Under the pieces are notes generated by a model. That model saw only the letters and a program-made list of their open reading frames with translations, was not told where the DNA came from and did not search any database. From Pteria penguin (taxonomy: Eukaryota > Mollusca > Bivalvia > Pterioida > Pteriidae): a stretch of DNA of 64,000 nucleotides. The stretch's first letter is position 1. The number at the start of each line of letters is the position of its first letter. This document shows positions 24,801 through 39,800 of this stretch, piece after piece. Location: positions 26,554,349 to 26,618,348 of the forward strand of contig CM068586.1 in the NCBI GenBank assembly GCA_035048485.1, given 5' to 3'. Position numbers and translations under genes: made by a program.

Positions 24801-27800
24801 CTTTGTTTTTTCCTTTCAATCATTTTGCGTTTCTCCTCCAGTTTTAATCGTATCTGTGTCAACTCTGATAATACAGGTTGCATGCCTTCTGTTGAATCAG
24901 ATGAAGGGGAACCACTAGAGCCAGACATCGGTGATGTAATATCTGAAGTGACCATCTGTGATGTTCTAGACAATGCCTGATCTGATGTGGAACGATTAGG
25001 CAGCGAAGCAAATGTAGTCCTTTTATCACTATTCTTAACATTTTGCGTATTGTCTATCATTGAACGACTTATTGTTGATCCCTTCTTATTCTGTTCCTGT
25101 CCCAATTCCTGTCCATGCTGCATGTATACACTACCAGAATTATCTACATTACCAGTAATAATGTTTTTCATGCGTTTAATTTCTGCAAAGTTTGTAGTCA
25201 TTATTTTCTTGACAACATTCTGTTGAGGCAATGAACTTTTTTTGACTATTAATGAAGGTTTCTTTATTATAAATTTTTCTGAATCTTCATTTTCTTCTAT
25301 GCTTGGTACACTACTCTCCCGTTGTTTGTCCTTTGAATCCACTGATTCTCTCACTTTGTGGTCTCTGTGTATTTTGTGTGACTCGTGATCTGAAAAGTCA
25401 CCTGAGCTCCGACTACTGGCTATACTTCCCTCTCGCGACCCTGAATGCTGTATCAGTCCCTCATCCATTTCACGACCTAAACTACTTCCTCGTGAGCCCC
25501 AACGTTTGACAGAAATCTCTCCACTTTCTCCAACAACAGGAATCCCAGCAGCTTTAGCAGTTTCTACAGTCATACCATGATCTGCTACTGTATAGCTCAG
25601 TTTCACAGATTCATTAGTGCGAGCTGACAGAGCTTCTCTTGGAGAAAAGGCATCCTGAGAAAGAGCAGCGTTTACTGTAAAGGCAGCATACCGTTGTTTA
25701 TGTTCTGGCTGCATCTCTCCATCACTTCCTGATAACATTTCATCAGGCAATGGTGTTACTCTATCAATTTCACTGCTAACTTCACTGACCCCACTACTTG
25801 ATATACTCTCCATACCTTTCAACACCCTACCACTGGGAGAGGTTACAGCCCTCTGCCTTTCATCTTTATCTCCTCTCTCCATCTCCTTACTATGATTATT
25901 GCTTATTTCTTTTCTAGGTTTGAGCCGAGCTGGGAGAAGAGGTTCTATATTACTAGTATTATTATCATTCTGATCACCTGTAGTGTTATATTTATTACTG
26001 AACTCTTGTAGTAATGTATCATGAGAAATCTTGACCTCCTGATTCTGATCTTCAGGTTTTTTATCGCCTTCCTGTAACATTCTAGTTGACATATCACCAG
26101 GTGTAACACTCTGCACTTCAATATAATCAGGATGATGTGGATCTCGTAATTGTTCATTTGATGGCAAGGTTGGAGGTGGGGTGGAATCACTCAATTCAAG
26201 GTCCATGCTGCCAAGACGATCATCACCAAAACTATCATTCATCTCTGAATCCATACTGACATTAGCTAATAAGTTACTACGGTGACTAAGTTGACTAGAA
26301 TCTAAGGGCCTGTCTGCTGACCTGTAATATACAATATGTAATATATCATGGTCTGAATGAAAATATTTAACAATATATTTGCGTCTGTGTGTAAAATAAT
26401 GAAAAATAACCAGTACATATTCCCTATCAGACTCCTATTTGTTTAATTTGTATGTTTGTTTCTTCTTTTAGTGGGAACCAAGATAAAAAATTTTCAGGTA
26501 TCTGACTACATGGTTGATTGCTTGCTTGATTGATTATTGTGTTACGTCACTTCTTATGGTGATGACATCTGCCTGATGCAATGCATACAAATTTAGACCT
26601 TTGCAAGGACCCATCCAAAGCAGTAAGGGATCTTTTACGTGTCAAGCCTACCATGACACGGGACCTCGGTTTTTACTGTCTCAACCGAAAGACAGAACAT
26701 CGGTGTGGACTACTACATGGCACAGACAATTAGACCTATACAATGGAACCATCCAAAGCTGGGATAATTTAAGTGCCAACATCCTCACTCACCTCAGTTT
26801 TTACTACCTCATTAAAGACAGCACTGACAAGTCACAAATGAGATTTGAACCCAGGACCTCTCAATCCTGAGCCAAGCACACTTACAAAGGAGCTACACTG
26901 GCTGTCAAACTCACCTTTCTACATAATTTCTATAATGATTATTATAAATTAAGATATTTTCCAAAAGAATAATTCAATTAACATATAGGAATCTATATAT
27001 ACATATAAAGCCTTCTTTCACACAACTTCCCGCTAGTGAGAGAAGATGGAGTAATTTAATGTTCTACTCTGGTTCCTAATCTGCTGGTCTGATGTGCCAT
27101 TTTTACCACCTACTGCCTTCTTCATATAAAAACATATGTAATTTTGAATAACACTGTAGTAGTAGAGTGTTATTATCTCTAATTTGTTAATGCAGATACA
27201 CCATACAAAAAGTAATATTTGTATCATTAGCTACTTGTGAGCTAATGAATAAAATCGTTATTCAAATATTAAATTTTGTTTAAACAGTGATAAAAAATCA
27301 TTCAGGCTTTAGTTGCATTTAATCCAATAAGATCTTTTATATGTATGCAATGAAAAGATCAAATAACTACAGAGTGAAGATTTATGCTATCAAGATTTAA
27401 TTTCCTAATTGCTGAATCCAAAATGTTCTATTGAAGAGCAATACCATATCTGTATTAATAATAACTGCATATATCTTATTTTCATGTAAGACTATCACTG
27501 TATTTGACTCCAATGTCAAATATTTTACTCAAACATGTCAACACACCTTTATCAATGTTGCACTTATCCATGCCTTGCACGGTGCTTAGGGATTTCTACA
27601 TTTTCTAGTGCAAAATATATGCAGCTTTATATTTCTGTAAACTTCTACATATCAAAACTTTTAATCAATTAACAGAAGCAGTTCAGTGAAAGCATATCAC
27701 AGAAACATAAATATTATATATATGATTTGTCCATATTTGCCAAAAATAAAATGAATCAAATGTAAACTTGTCACACCTACATGTTTTCAAGTAACTATTG

Positions 27801-30800
27801 ATACAAGTTGAAGTATCAGGGAAGGATCCAGAAATGTAATAAAATGTAATGATTATGAATACATCTGACAATACATTTGGTCTTAATAAATTTACACGAT
27901 TCTCATTATTGATTTCCGAGTTTGAAAAGGCAAAAGGAAAATTTCAATTTTCAGCATAAATTTCCTTTTACCCAGCAAGACTAAAGATCATTACATCATA
28001 CACCAGTGTTTTTTAATAAAATAACTGGTGAAATGCCACTATGACACCCACAATAATGTACTATGATGGACATTCAGAAAAACCTGAAAATCAAAAGGAA
28101 ACCAGTTATCCTGGAATAGATAACTCCCATTTCACTAATCATAATCCTGATCAATGTTCAATGCAATATATATGTTGTTTAATCTACATGTACTTAAATT
28201 AAAAGAACCTATGACTTATAGTTGTAACCAAAGTTTTACATCACATGCGAGGCTACAATAGAACACTGAAAGGAAAGGGCAGAAAACATGTCTTACTGTT
28301 GATTAACATTTTCTTGCCATGCTATAACTGACTGCTGAGTAGGGTGTCTGTCTTTGGTAGAGCTAAATGAGTGACAACGCTTAACTGGTTTACTGGAAGA
28401 CGTCGAACCTGAAAGTAGACAAACTCCAAAAATAACATTTGTAAAATTATGATTTAGTTTTGGTCATGAACTTACTTTCATGTTTTGATTTAAAATGTTC
28501 TAATGAAATAAAAATAGAAGATGAGAGAAGCTTGTGAAACAATATATTCCTGTGGGCAAGAAAATTCTTGATGAGGACATTTCTAAAAGGTACGTCAAGC
28601 TTTACTGACAAGGTCACTAGGTCATGAATTTTCTAATCAGTGGAAAGATCTCACTGAAAGGAATATACATGCACAATATCCAAGCCCTATCCACTATGGT
28701 TTAAATTGATGGCCATTGTTAAAGTGTTTTCCTTTATGTAGGTACAACCTGATGGTCAAGATCACAAGGTTATATATTATGGTATGAATGGAAAGATATC
28801 ACCACAAAGCACACATAGAATATGAAAACCCTAAATCCCATGACTGAAAAAGTTACAGCCAAGGATTACGTTTTTTAAATCTAAATATCAACGACAGGTA
28901 GTGCTAGTAAAATTATTCAATAACATATATAACCTATCTGATGTAAATCTAAAGCTATAAGTATAAGAACCTGCCAGAGAGTTCCATCTATAACAATTAC
29001 ATGCATCAATAAATAGAAGATGATGACTAGAACATTCTGACTGCGGGTTATATTCACTTATTTCACTTATTGTACATACCAGTGCTTATGGCCTCTGCTT
29101 CCTTGCTTCCTTGTTGATGACGCTTATAAAGAAGTGGTTGCCGTGGTGGTACGTGACCCCCAGTTGCAACAGGAGACGTAGGAGACAGCATGTCATCCAT
29201 GTGAGATTTTCGGAAGCTCTGTTTTGTGACATTGCTGACTGGTGGTACTTGAGAGAGAGAGGCACTTGACAATGACTTGGCTGTAGTAGGTCTGGAGGCT
29301 GAAACAAAATACAAGTTAGTGATCTGTAGGCAATATGCGGACCCATATTAAAAAATCTTTGTATGTAATTAAACTCTAAATTTTCACTTCAAGTGATAAG
29401 ATGTGGAGTGAGTTTCATTCTTATAAAATGCTACTCAAAAAAGTTAGAAGTTAGAACTTCTGAAATCTAGTAGCAAACATCTAGATCTCTAAGTCTCTAA
29501 AATCAAGAGCCAAACAACAAGCAGTGTTTATGACAATATATCTTCTCTGCTAGATGGTGATATAATTAGGGTAATATTAAGGTTAATTTATGATATACCA
29601 AAAAGCATGAAATGTATTCTAATGACAATATAGGCATTATAATGCTGTAAATACTATGTAATTGTTCTTAAGATGTTTTTTTTTTACTACTGCTGATGTT
29701 AGAGAAATTATCATACCAATCAAAAGAAAAAAAAAAGTTTGAATGTATATCTGGAATAACAGTTTATGTTTAATGCTACACACAGATTATTTAACTTATA
29801 TGATGCAAGTCTTCTTTTTTTCAATCAGCAACCATAAAAGCATAAAATCATTAGTTTCTGGCCCAAATAATTATTACTAATGTTGTGTATCTTACAACCA
29901 GTTTATGACATTTATGACGTAATGTTAATTATTTCATAAAAATGAATACATGCATAGAAATTACCAAACGAAATTCCCAATGTACATGTAAACTTACCAT
30001 GGTCGTCTCTTGCAGTGTCACGTACACAGTCTAGTTTCTGCACTTCAAACCAATAGAATAGCTCTGCCAGGAGAATCAGTATATTGGTTTGAAGGGAATT
30101 ATGGGTATACAGGAAGTCTTCATATGTCAAGTGAAAGGTTTGGCCAGGGACATGATCCTGACAGAATGACTTCACCAGACGCAAGTTGTATAATGAATCA
30201 GCTATGCCTACATTCTCCTTAAGGCAAATATCTATAGCGAAAGAAATGAATCTTAGACTACAGAAACAAGTTAAAATATGTCATGCTTAAACAATATTAT
30301 TTATTTCAATTTAAGGTAAAATTCAATTATTTACTTTGTAGATATTTATTAGTGATTTTCTATACATTTCTCATCAGTGTGTGCCAAAGAATACGAAAGT
30401 TCTGGGATATATTGCTGGTTCGAATTTCATCTGAGCATAAGTTATACTATAAAATAATACTTTCAATTTTTCAACTCACCTGTGCAAATAAATTTATTCG
30501 AAAACACTGCACAAGAAGATTGTTTATTTTCAGTTACTGAATTTTGTGCAACTGAGTCATTTTCTACCTGACTGACAAGTAAGGTAAAGAATACATAAGA
30601 CAAAGTCATTCATATGAAGCTCAAACTGTCATCGGATAATTGCAATCAGATTAACCATTCAATTGCTGATCAGGATTAATGGTCTGATATATTTCTATAC
30701 AACAATATACTCCCGATTTCAATTCATTCAAGTCAAATAATATTATGACCATACAATTAGTTAAGTTGCAAATCATACACATCATGTCCCTCTGGAAACA

Positions 30801-33800
30801 AAACTACTTCTAAATCTAATATACTGAAATTCTGACATTTTGAAAATTGGGTCACATAATTTATCTTAAATTTCCTCCTACCTTGTTGTTGTAGCATTTC
30901 TGGACAATAAAAGCTGACCAGCACGGCTAAGCTACATCCATCTCCTATGTCCTGGAGGAGATCCTCCACTACAGGTACCATCAAAGACTGACTAGATTTG
31001 CTGACAATACGAACCTATGAACAGATCAAGAAATAATTGCATACCAATTGAATATTGTAATGTCTTGAATGATTGGCTAGGAATAAAACATCAATGTACT
31101 GGAAGCACCTGCCTAATGACTTCCTTTATAAATTCTAACCTATATTGTGTCACGAGACCAACAGAAGCATTGTGTGGTTCCTTTACATGCTAACATCTAC
31201 AATGACACGGGACCTTAACTTTTACTGTCTCATCTCAAAGACAGGACTGAGACAATTCTTTAGGGTTTGGACTCCAGACCTTCAATTCATCAAATACCTT
31301 TACTTCTGAGCTGCCTTTTGATACTGGTACATACTAAATTGCATGTATATATCACTTTTACACATATATATATTTTATTAAATTTTACCATAGAAAATCT
31401 AGCCACAAGACATAGCCCTATTTTCATAATAGCATAAATGTAGCATAAACTTGCTAACAAGAAGGCTTTTCTACAGCTTAGGGTCAAATCTGCCATTTTG
31501 TTTATATGTACTCTTGATTATGTAGTCTGAATCAGCCACACATTTGTGTAATTACATCTCATGGGCAGAATCAAATGCTGACTTTTATATCCATGTATGT
31601 AAATAATAACAAGAAACGTAAGGCACATCAATATATATGTAAAAGTATCATATTGTAATCCTTCCTACCTTCTGATTAGACTGGCCCTGAAGGAGATTTT
31701 CCTTTTGATCACAGTTGATTCGGTACTGTACTGTAGTGCACACCTTGTTCAACCAGAATATTACAGCATCCTCAGTACTAGATGGTAGCTCACTTGAGGC
31801 ATTAAAGGTGGCAAAATGGCGCACTGCTTTCACCACTCGTTCTATCGTCACTACTTCCCTCATGTAGGCTAGCATCAAAGAGTCGATCAAAGCCAAGTGA
31901 GCATTCTAAATGTAATTAAACATGATGTGTATTAATAATAGCATAAAACTACAAAATTTGTCTTTCAACCTCAAGGTACCTCAGACACGCCAAAGAACAT
32001 GTAAGATCAATCACTATTTCATTTAATAAAGTATACCTAACTCTCTTACAATGTGTCAAGTTTTGATAACAACATACAATGCCTGTCACTTAAATATCTG
32101 GAACTTGAATATCGCATTACTGAATATTTCGTTATACTGAATAGAATGCTGAAATCAAAAAGCTTTTTTTATCAAATCTATTGAAAATCAGCCATTCATG
32201 TCAATAGAATCAAGTAGTGACTTTGTTTATTGGAATAACACGATCATCCCACCAAGCATACCCTTGTCAAAACTTAACTGTATTGCACCCAAGGTCATGT
32301 TGCTAACTACGGTGCAGGCAACCTATCGATAAAAGATAACTGAATACATCTGTTCATGTGAAAGCTGTTGACCAAATTACATATTTTACAATTGTCTAAC
32401 AGGGCATGGCAGTAGGGATGAAAGTCAGGTTGTACGCAAGATGATGAAAGACACCAACTAGACGATGCTGTAAGTCAACGACTCTGCATGTAGACTGACC
32501 ATACTAGATGTCATTCATCTACTCAGCAAGGTATTTGCATCGCTGTTAACAAACATCGCCAACTGCTTCTGCAAAGCTGCTACTGCCTCGTTAGGCAACG
32601 ACACAAACACACCCGACAATGTCTAGCTGCCAAATGGTGTTGCTAGCGAGACGTTTGATGCCTTCATCACACATGATTACAACAAGGAGTGCACGACTGC
32701 CTAGACTGATGAGGAAATATGTGTCAGTTTTCCTGAGGACAAGGTCCGATCAAGTGACAACACAAAGAACACCAGTGAGGATGAGAAGGCTGAAGAAATG
32801 GCGCTAGTGACGTACCACATATGTAAAGATACAATGGTTACAATTCAACAACAATTCCTTGAGGAAAACAAAAGTGATGACTTCAGTCTGTTCTATCAGA
32901 TGGAGGATCTCGTAAACCGAAAAGCAGAACAGTGCTCAATGTATTTAACATGTACAGTTTTATTATATGATTCTGTATGTTTTCACCAGTGCATCATATT
33001 TTCTGTTTCATTTCACTAACTTGAACATGCCTTTTAATTTACCTTTGTTCAAATAAATTGTTGACCCTTTCTTATATTTTTGTTCACTCTGGTTGCACGT
33101 CTTAGACACAATTACATTATATTTAAATCAATAACAGTACTGTTAGTTGAGACGGTGTAATATAACTATTTAATAACATTGGGTCACTGTACTTCAAAGT
33201 CAGTTACATAATTATTAATCATGTGGTCTGTTGACTTTAATGTAGCTAAGTAAATGAGAAAGGGTTTTAAGAGAGGTAACTATAGTGCATCTATATATAG
33301 ATACCCAGTACAGATAGAGCGAAAATTTTACACGTTTACAATTCTTGCACAATCTGTTCATCTTTTGGTCTTTGAAACTGCGTTTGTTCATCATGCTGCG
33401 TAATTAAATATTCGTTTATTTGAATAATAAAGTCCTGACAAATAGCCTATTCAATTAAGTGGCTTGCATGTAGTGAATGCAAATTTTAAAGTACTGAAAA
33501 CCTACTTTGATTGACTGAGTGGTTCTTGTGCTATGTAACAACAAACTTACCTCTGAATAGATATGGAATGGTAACAAGAGTTAACATGGTATTAATCTGC
33601 AAAATTACCATATTCAATACTCCAACTAAAAACTAAACTACATATAATTGACAAAAATATCAAAATAGCAAATTACCAAATTAAAAGGTGCTGTTTTCAT
33701 CAATGTTGTCTCAGTGACAGCTGTTTCATTGGGTTCTGTCACATAAATGCCTTTCCTTGATAAAATCTGGATGATGCTCCAATGCCCTGTAATATCAGAC

Positions 33801-36800
33801 AACATTTCAGTATTGTATCAATGAATTTAAAATCTGGATGATACTCCAATGTCCTGTAATATCATACAGCATGTCAGTATTGAATAAGTGAACTTATTCA
33901 AAAATTCAGAAGAAATATGGATAATATTTTTAAGCAGAGAGCGAGTCAAAATCATACATATATCACAGAAGATCAAAATAAAGAAAATATATTCACTGTA
34001 TTTAAAATGACCATAATGTACCTTAATATATCTGTTACAATATCTACTGACAACCCGAAAGCTCACCTTGCCACTGAGATGAGGAGTCTCCAAACATGTT
34101 ACTGCATGCCTGACAATACAGTTCACTGGTAGTCATCAAATTGATCAATCTGGGCTTCACATGTAAAACTTCCTGTATTAACATAAAAATAAATCTTGAA
34201 ATACGTATTAAAAAAAAGTTTAATTTTCACTTTGCCTTTGTGTGTGAGGGGATGCCTGGCTGGTTGGGCATATGTATTATCAATGTAAAGAAAAAGAAAT
34301 GGAACAGTATACAGTACACAGCTAAAATCCATATTTACTGCCAAACATAGTTAGCCAAACTATTTAAAATAGCCATACAATGACTTATACCTTCATCAAA
34401 GGTGTATGCTTTACTCCAAACACTGGACATACACCCAATATACTTATCACTGTGCAAAAACAGGTTCACAAACCCATCTCTTTTGATTACAATTACTCAA
34501 TTATTATACTAGATTTCATGCAGAGATAAAAAGTACATGTTAAAACATAATGATATTTCATTAGATGTAAATGACGAAGTGTGCCAACAAGTGCCACGTT
34601 GGGCAATTTGGCCACTGGTCATACTTACTGAAGATAGTACCTTTCATGTTTGTGATTTAGACTGTAACAATCACAATGATATCTCATATTAATCTATTCC
34701 AACAGGGGTAGAAATTAATGGGAAATACTCGCGAAATGCGAGTGAAATTTGGAAATTGCGATTTGAAAATTTAGGAACTCGAAAAAACATCGCAAGTGAC
34801 TAATTTACATTCACAGGGCTTGAAATTCCCACTCGCCCGTTCGCCAATGGCAAGATAAAATGCCTCTGGGCGAGTGGTTTTCTGTCTGAACTCACCCATT
34901 TGCCTTGCAGGCCTAACTCGTGCGGTGGGGGTGGAGATGGATTTTCGCCGCTTACATTCTCTTTTATTGCCGTCTACTTTTTTTTTTACATATCATTCAG
35001 AAACTTTTTTTTTCAAAAAAAAGGCCTAGGCTAGGTAAAGCCCTTTCACACTATAAGAAATTGACACCATGTACCTGGACAAATTGCAAACATTTGACAA
35101 AGCACACATACACACAACTTTTCCACCATGAATTGATAACAAATTCCTAGCGTATCATTAATGAACTAATAACGATCTAGTGCGATTGCAGAATGAATGC
35201 CAATGACCTCTAAACGATTCGTTCTGCGAATTCAGAACGATCACATGAGGTATGTACGCAGGATTTCAGCATTTGCTCACCTTAACATACATGTATGAGA
35301 ACATATGAGAAATAACAACAACGATTCAAAGCGATGTCAAACTGTATTTCAGCATATGCCAGCGAAAGCTAAATTTTTGCAAAATGCATATGTACGCTGG
35401 GCCAATTCTTTATAGGGTGAAAGACCCTTAAGAATCCAATAAATTGACTATTAAATTTATTTTTCATTTTCAGTTTTTCTTTCGAAAGTTTATGTTCACT
35501 TATTTATATGAATGTAAATAGATAAATAAGATGATTATATCGATAACAAGGATAGGACTAAAGAGTATGAATCCGTTAGGATAAGCGGGTTCTGTTCAAG
35601 CTATTTCCTATTCTTTCTCTCTTTCAAACTATGAAATTGAGGGATGGCGGGGACTTAAAAAGTCACAGCATCTGTGCATGGGTCATGCTCAACTTTAAAA
35701 AAAAAAAAAAAAGGTGATGACCTGGGACCAGTTGTTCAAAACTTTAATCACTGGTTAAGCTAGCCAGTAGTTAAAGTTTGAGAGCCAATTACTTAAATTT
35801 ATAACATTTCTGCATAAAAATCTAAATTACTTTACAAAGCTTGTTTCATATGCTACAAATCAGTACACAGACTATGACTTCAAGTCTTCTCATTTCAAAG
35901 ACATAGAGGAAATTTAACCATTGATTACCTTAGCCAGTGATTTAAGTTTCAAACAACTGGCCCCTGGAATGCATAAAATTTATTCAATTCAAGCGCAATT
36001 TACACAGCATTCTGATTCTGTGATTAAGTAAGACAATTTAAGTGTCTAGAATCAACGAATTGCTCCTCCTTGCTCCTTTTTTTTTTAAACTTCTGGGGGA
36101 GCATGCCCCCCAGAACTCCCCTAGAAGGCTTGTGCCTTCAGTGCTAGCACCTTACTTTGCCTCCTACTTTTTCTAAAATCCCCTGCAATTTTCTAAAATG
36201 GGGAGAACCTAGGGCTATTACATTGAACTGTAATTTTCATTACAATAAATTATAATCTTCCAATCAGAATCACACGCAATCACCAGCATCACACTGACCA
36301 CCAGTGAGACGAGAAACCTTTCATTGCATTGGTTGTTGTTTACAAAAAAGAAATTATGTGCATTGTGTACGTAGATTGAAATATTATTGAAGACAAAACT
36401 AATCAGTGGTGTTGATGCTCAGACGCAAGGTTTACTCCGATTTCATCTCATACCAAAGATCCCCTTATGCCAACGAAGAACATTCAAGGTAAGTTGTATA
36501 ACTTGCTTGTATATGTCGTAAAATGGGTAAAGTTTAACTTATAAACCTACTGATGATTTGAATTGAAACATCGTCAACCCTCCTTCTAACATGCACTACC
36601 GAGAACTATCTAATCACCCAATTACTGAAAAAATTACTATAAGGCAAGTCGGAGGCAAAACATAGCCCTTGTAACAATATTTATTATAATTAAGAATAAA
36701 AGTAAAAGTTTGACAACAGAAAAATGAACGCACATATTATTTATGCGTAACAATCGTTCAGTCATGTCGATTCCGAAATTGTTATGGATGGTCCTACCAA

Positions 36801-39800
36801 TCCAGAAAATTTAACGTCTTTTTTTCATAACGTTTCTGGAAGATTTCCGCTAAAATAGCCTTTTTTGACGCTTCATGAAAAAGGCTCCTGCACTGTACTG
36901 GATATATTTCTGTTTCAAAAAAGGGAACTGGCTAGATTTATTATGTTGCTGATTATCAAACATCATGATTCTATATCATCATGATTATTTATTCATCAAC
37001 TTTTATTCATCAACCTTCATCAATTTGTTGACTTACATCTGCTGATTCATAAAACGGATTTATAAACTCAGATGGCAGCTGGTCCTTATAAGCTTTATGA
37101 AGTATCCAAGAAATGGAAGCTTTCATCTTAGCCTGAAAATTAAAACAAACACCTTTTATACTTCCTAAAATTAAATACAAAGCTATACATGTTCTATTAC
37201 CATATTGTAAAAATAAAATCTACCCAATGTTTTACATGTACATTTGTTGATTTGTTAATCACTGTTTACATATTTATCCATGTATGATGTCTGCCCACAA
37301 ACTTTTTTGTTTTGTAAAAGCCCTCTTACACAGTTTAATAATATGCAGCTATTTGCCCACATATTTATATTAAACAAGTAAATTTTAGCAACAACATAAA
37401 AATTCAGAGTTGCAGACATGCAAATTTCTCTTATTTGCCAAAGAGTTTGGTCTTACATATTGTAAATCATTATGAAAATCTGATTTAGGATAGTACTATT
37501 AGTACTGTCAATATTTTGTTTGGGCATTTAAGATTGAACATACATTGTCCAAATAATTTGACCAAACAAGATATAAATCTCAACTTATACTAAACAGTAT
37601 TTTATTTTAGTGACAATCCAAGGTTTGAAATTAGTTTGAAATACTAGCATAATATGAATTAATTTCAGAAATTTCAAGTTCAAAATGTTGGTACGGGAAA
37701 AAAATGAATTCCTCCCAAGAACAGATGTGGAGACAGAAGTTTAATCACCAAGGCAAATTACTTTCTGCATACTTTGATTGAGTTTCAGTGACTTAGTTGT
37801 CTGATAAAAACCCTAAAATGTTTACATAAAATGTGCTCTGCATGCAGCCAATGTCACCATCTTGACCAAGCTGTATTATCTTCATAAATGCACAAGTTAA
37901 TGTTGACCAACTCTGAGATCAGCATGTTTCAAATACAGAATCAACATACTCAATCATGATAATGCCGATAGAATGCACCCCAACAGACTTCTGTCACATT
38001 AATTTCATCTCTTTAAATGCCAGATATACATCAATCTGATAAAAACCATATTTTTACTCTGCTTCTCTATTTGTCCCATTGCAGATAAAGATCTAGTGAA
38101 ACCCCGTAATGGGTCATGTTCTGGTGAAGTCTGATTTTCAACTAATCAGTGGATCGGCTACAAATTCCTAGGAATGAAATTAACATTCACAGTATGCGTG
38201 ACCCACAAGGTAGTTTTTGAACAGTGTTTATTACATATTGCGTCACTATCATGTGCCGAGCCGAGTCACTGATTGGCTATAGATGGGAAATAATGGTTTC
38301 AGAGACTGACGGTCTTCACGAGAAGGTTTTTTTCATTACAAGTTCAGTACAAGCCCAAAGGGCAGGTAACAGACAAAATTCAGAAGCCCTCAAAAAATTT
38401 CACAAGCCCAAACTAAAGCAGGGGCAGTTCGGAATTTAATGACTATTGTATCATAGTCAACTTTCTTAATCTGGTGTAGACACTTGCTTGCCTCACTAAG
38501 ACCGGACAGACAAGAAGCAGAATTATTGTCTCCTACAACATTACAGTACGAGAGTATTTTGGTTCATGGATTTGTGCCATTTTGACCCTTCGTGTTCCCT
38601 CACAGAGGTCAGCCTAAAGTGGATACTGTCCGTGACAAACCTACAATTCTCCACAATCTCTGCCCTGCACCATTTACAAAACATTTTATCCGACTCGGCC
38701 CCTAGCACCAATGTGGCTGGAATTTCCTCTGTCGCAATATTTTAGAATGACGCTTCGCCCATCCTTTTCTTCATGTGACGGCGGCAGTCGTTTCAGTGTC
38801 TTGATAGAAGGATCTGCCTCCTCTTTATACTTCAGGGAAGGAATCATGACCTGTTATTATGCCCTGTTTACCTTCCAAAATTTTACATGCCCAATCGGGC
38901 GTACGATCTTTAAATTTTACCCGCCCGATCTCAATTTTACAAGCCTCAGACATTGGACTTGTGCTATCTTTCGAAGACTGGACTGAAACGTCATCAAAGT
39001 TCACCAGAACATGACCCCTTATGGGGTTTCGCCAGATCTTTATCCACAATTGGATAAACAGAGAAATCATAAAGAAAATTCCTGCAAAATGTTCTTCATC
39101 TGGCATTAGACCCATTATATTCAGGGATGGAAATTGGCAAGAATTTCCCAGGAGCCAAACGGGCTCGTAGGTTTGAAATTCTGGTAGCCCGTTCTAAAAC
39201 TTAGGGGCCCGTTATATTTATGTAAATGTTTAAGCAAAGTTAATTTTTTTTAAAAATCTTTATTCCTTTAATTGATTACATTAACTCGTCATTCCCCCGC
39301 TACTTTTTGTTTTCTGTACCCATCGAGGGCAGCAAACAAGGGCCTGGGGGCCGCCATGCTGCTTTTCGTAACATAACGCTTTTTCATTCACGCAATGAAA
39401 ACTCGGGAGACAGCCCACAATACTTGCCTATAGGGAGGTATACAAATTGAGATTAGGAAATAGACGTGGTCGGACAGATGTTTAACTGACGGAAGAAACT
39501 ACGTTAAGCATTTACTTGATCAAGAGGAGCATCGCCAGTCTAGACAATTCGCCAAACGGGCGACTTCGGATATAAAACAATTCGCCCGATTGTAAATTCG
39601 GTCGCCTCGGGCGAACGGACCACCGCTAATTTCCATCCCTGATATTGATATGAGTTATATCAAGCAAAATATGAAACTCATGTATAAGCCCAACAAGCAC
39701 TGAGCGAAGAAAGCTAATTACTGAGACTCTACCAGTATGCCAAATTTTTCTTGACTTTCCACTTTTAAGAACATATGATATGTCAAGTAAAAGTGGTGGT

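Larger units (their letters stand above)
29998..34172 (-). other. CAMSAP N-terminal region including the CH domain (exons 3-7)
   Basis: Exons 3-7 encode the conserved N-terminus: HVKPRLINLMTTSELYCQA (exon 3), NAHLALIDSLMLAYMREVV (exon 5), then the CAMSAP-type calponin-homology domain. The domain starts with EDLLQDIGDGCSLAVLVSFY in exon 6 and continues through DSLYNLRLVKSFCQDHVPG to NILILLAELFYWFEVQK in exon 7. All hallmark positions of this CH subtype are present. Confidence 0.93.

Noticed and set aside
26252..26254. Met in exon 10 as CAMSAP start
   Set aside because: The exon continues upstream to a good acceptor at 26322 and joins in phase to nine upstream exons with CH-domain coding.
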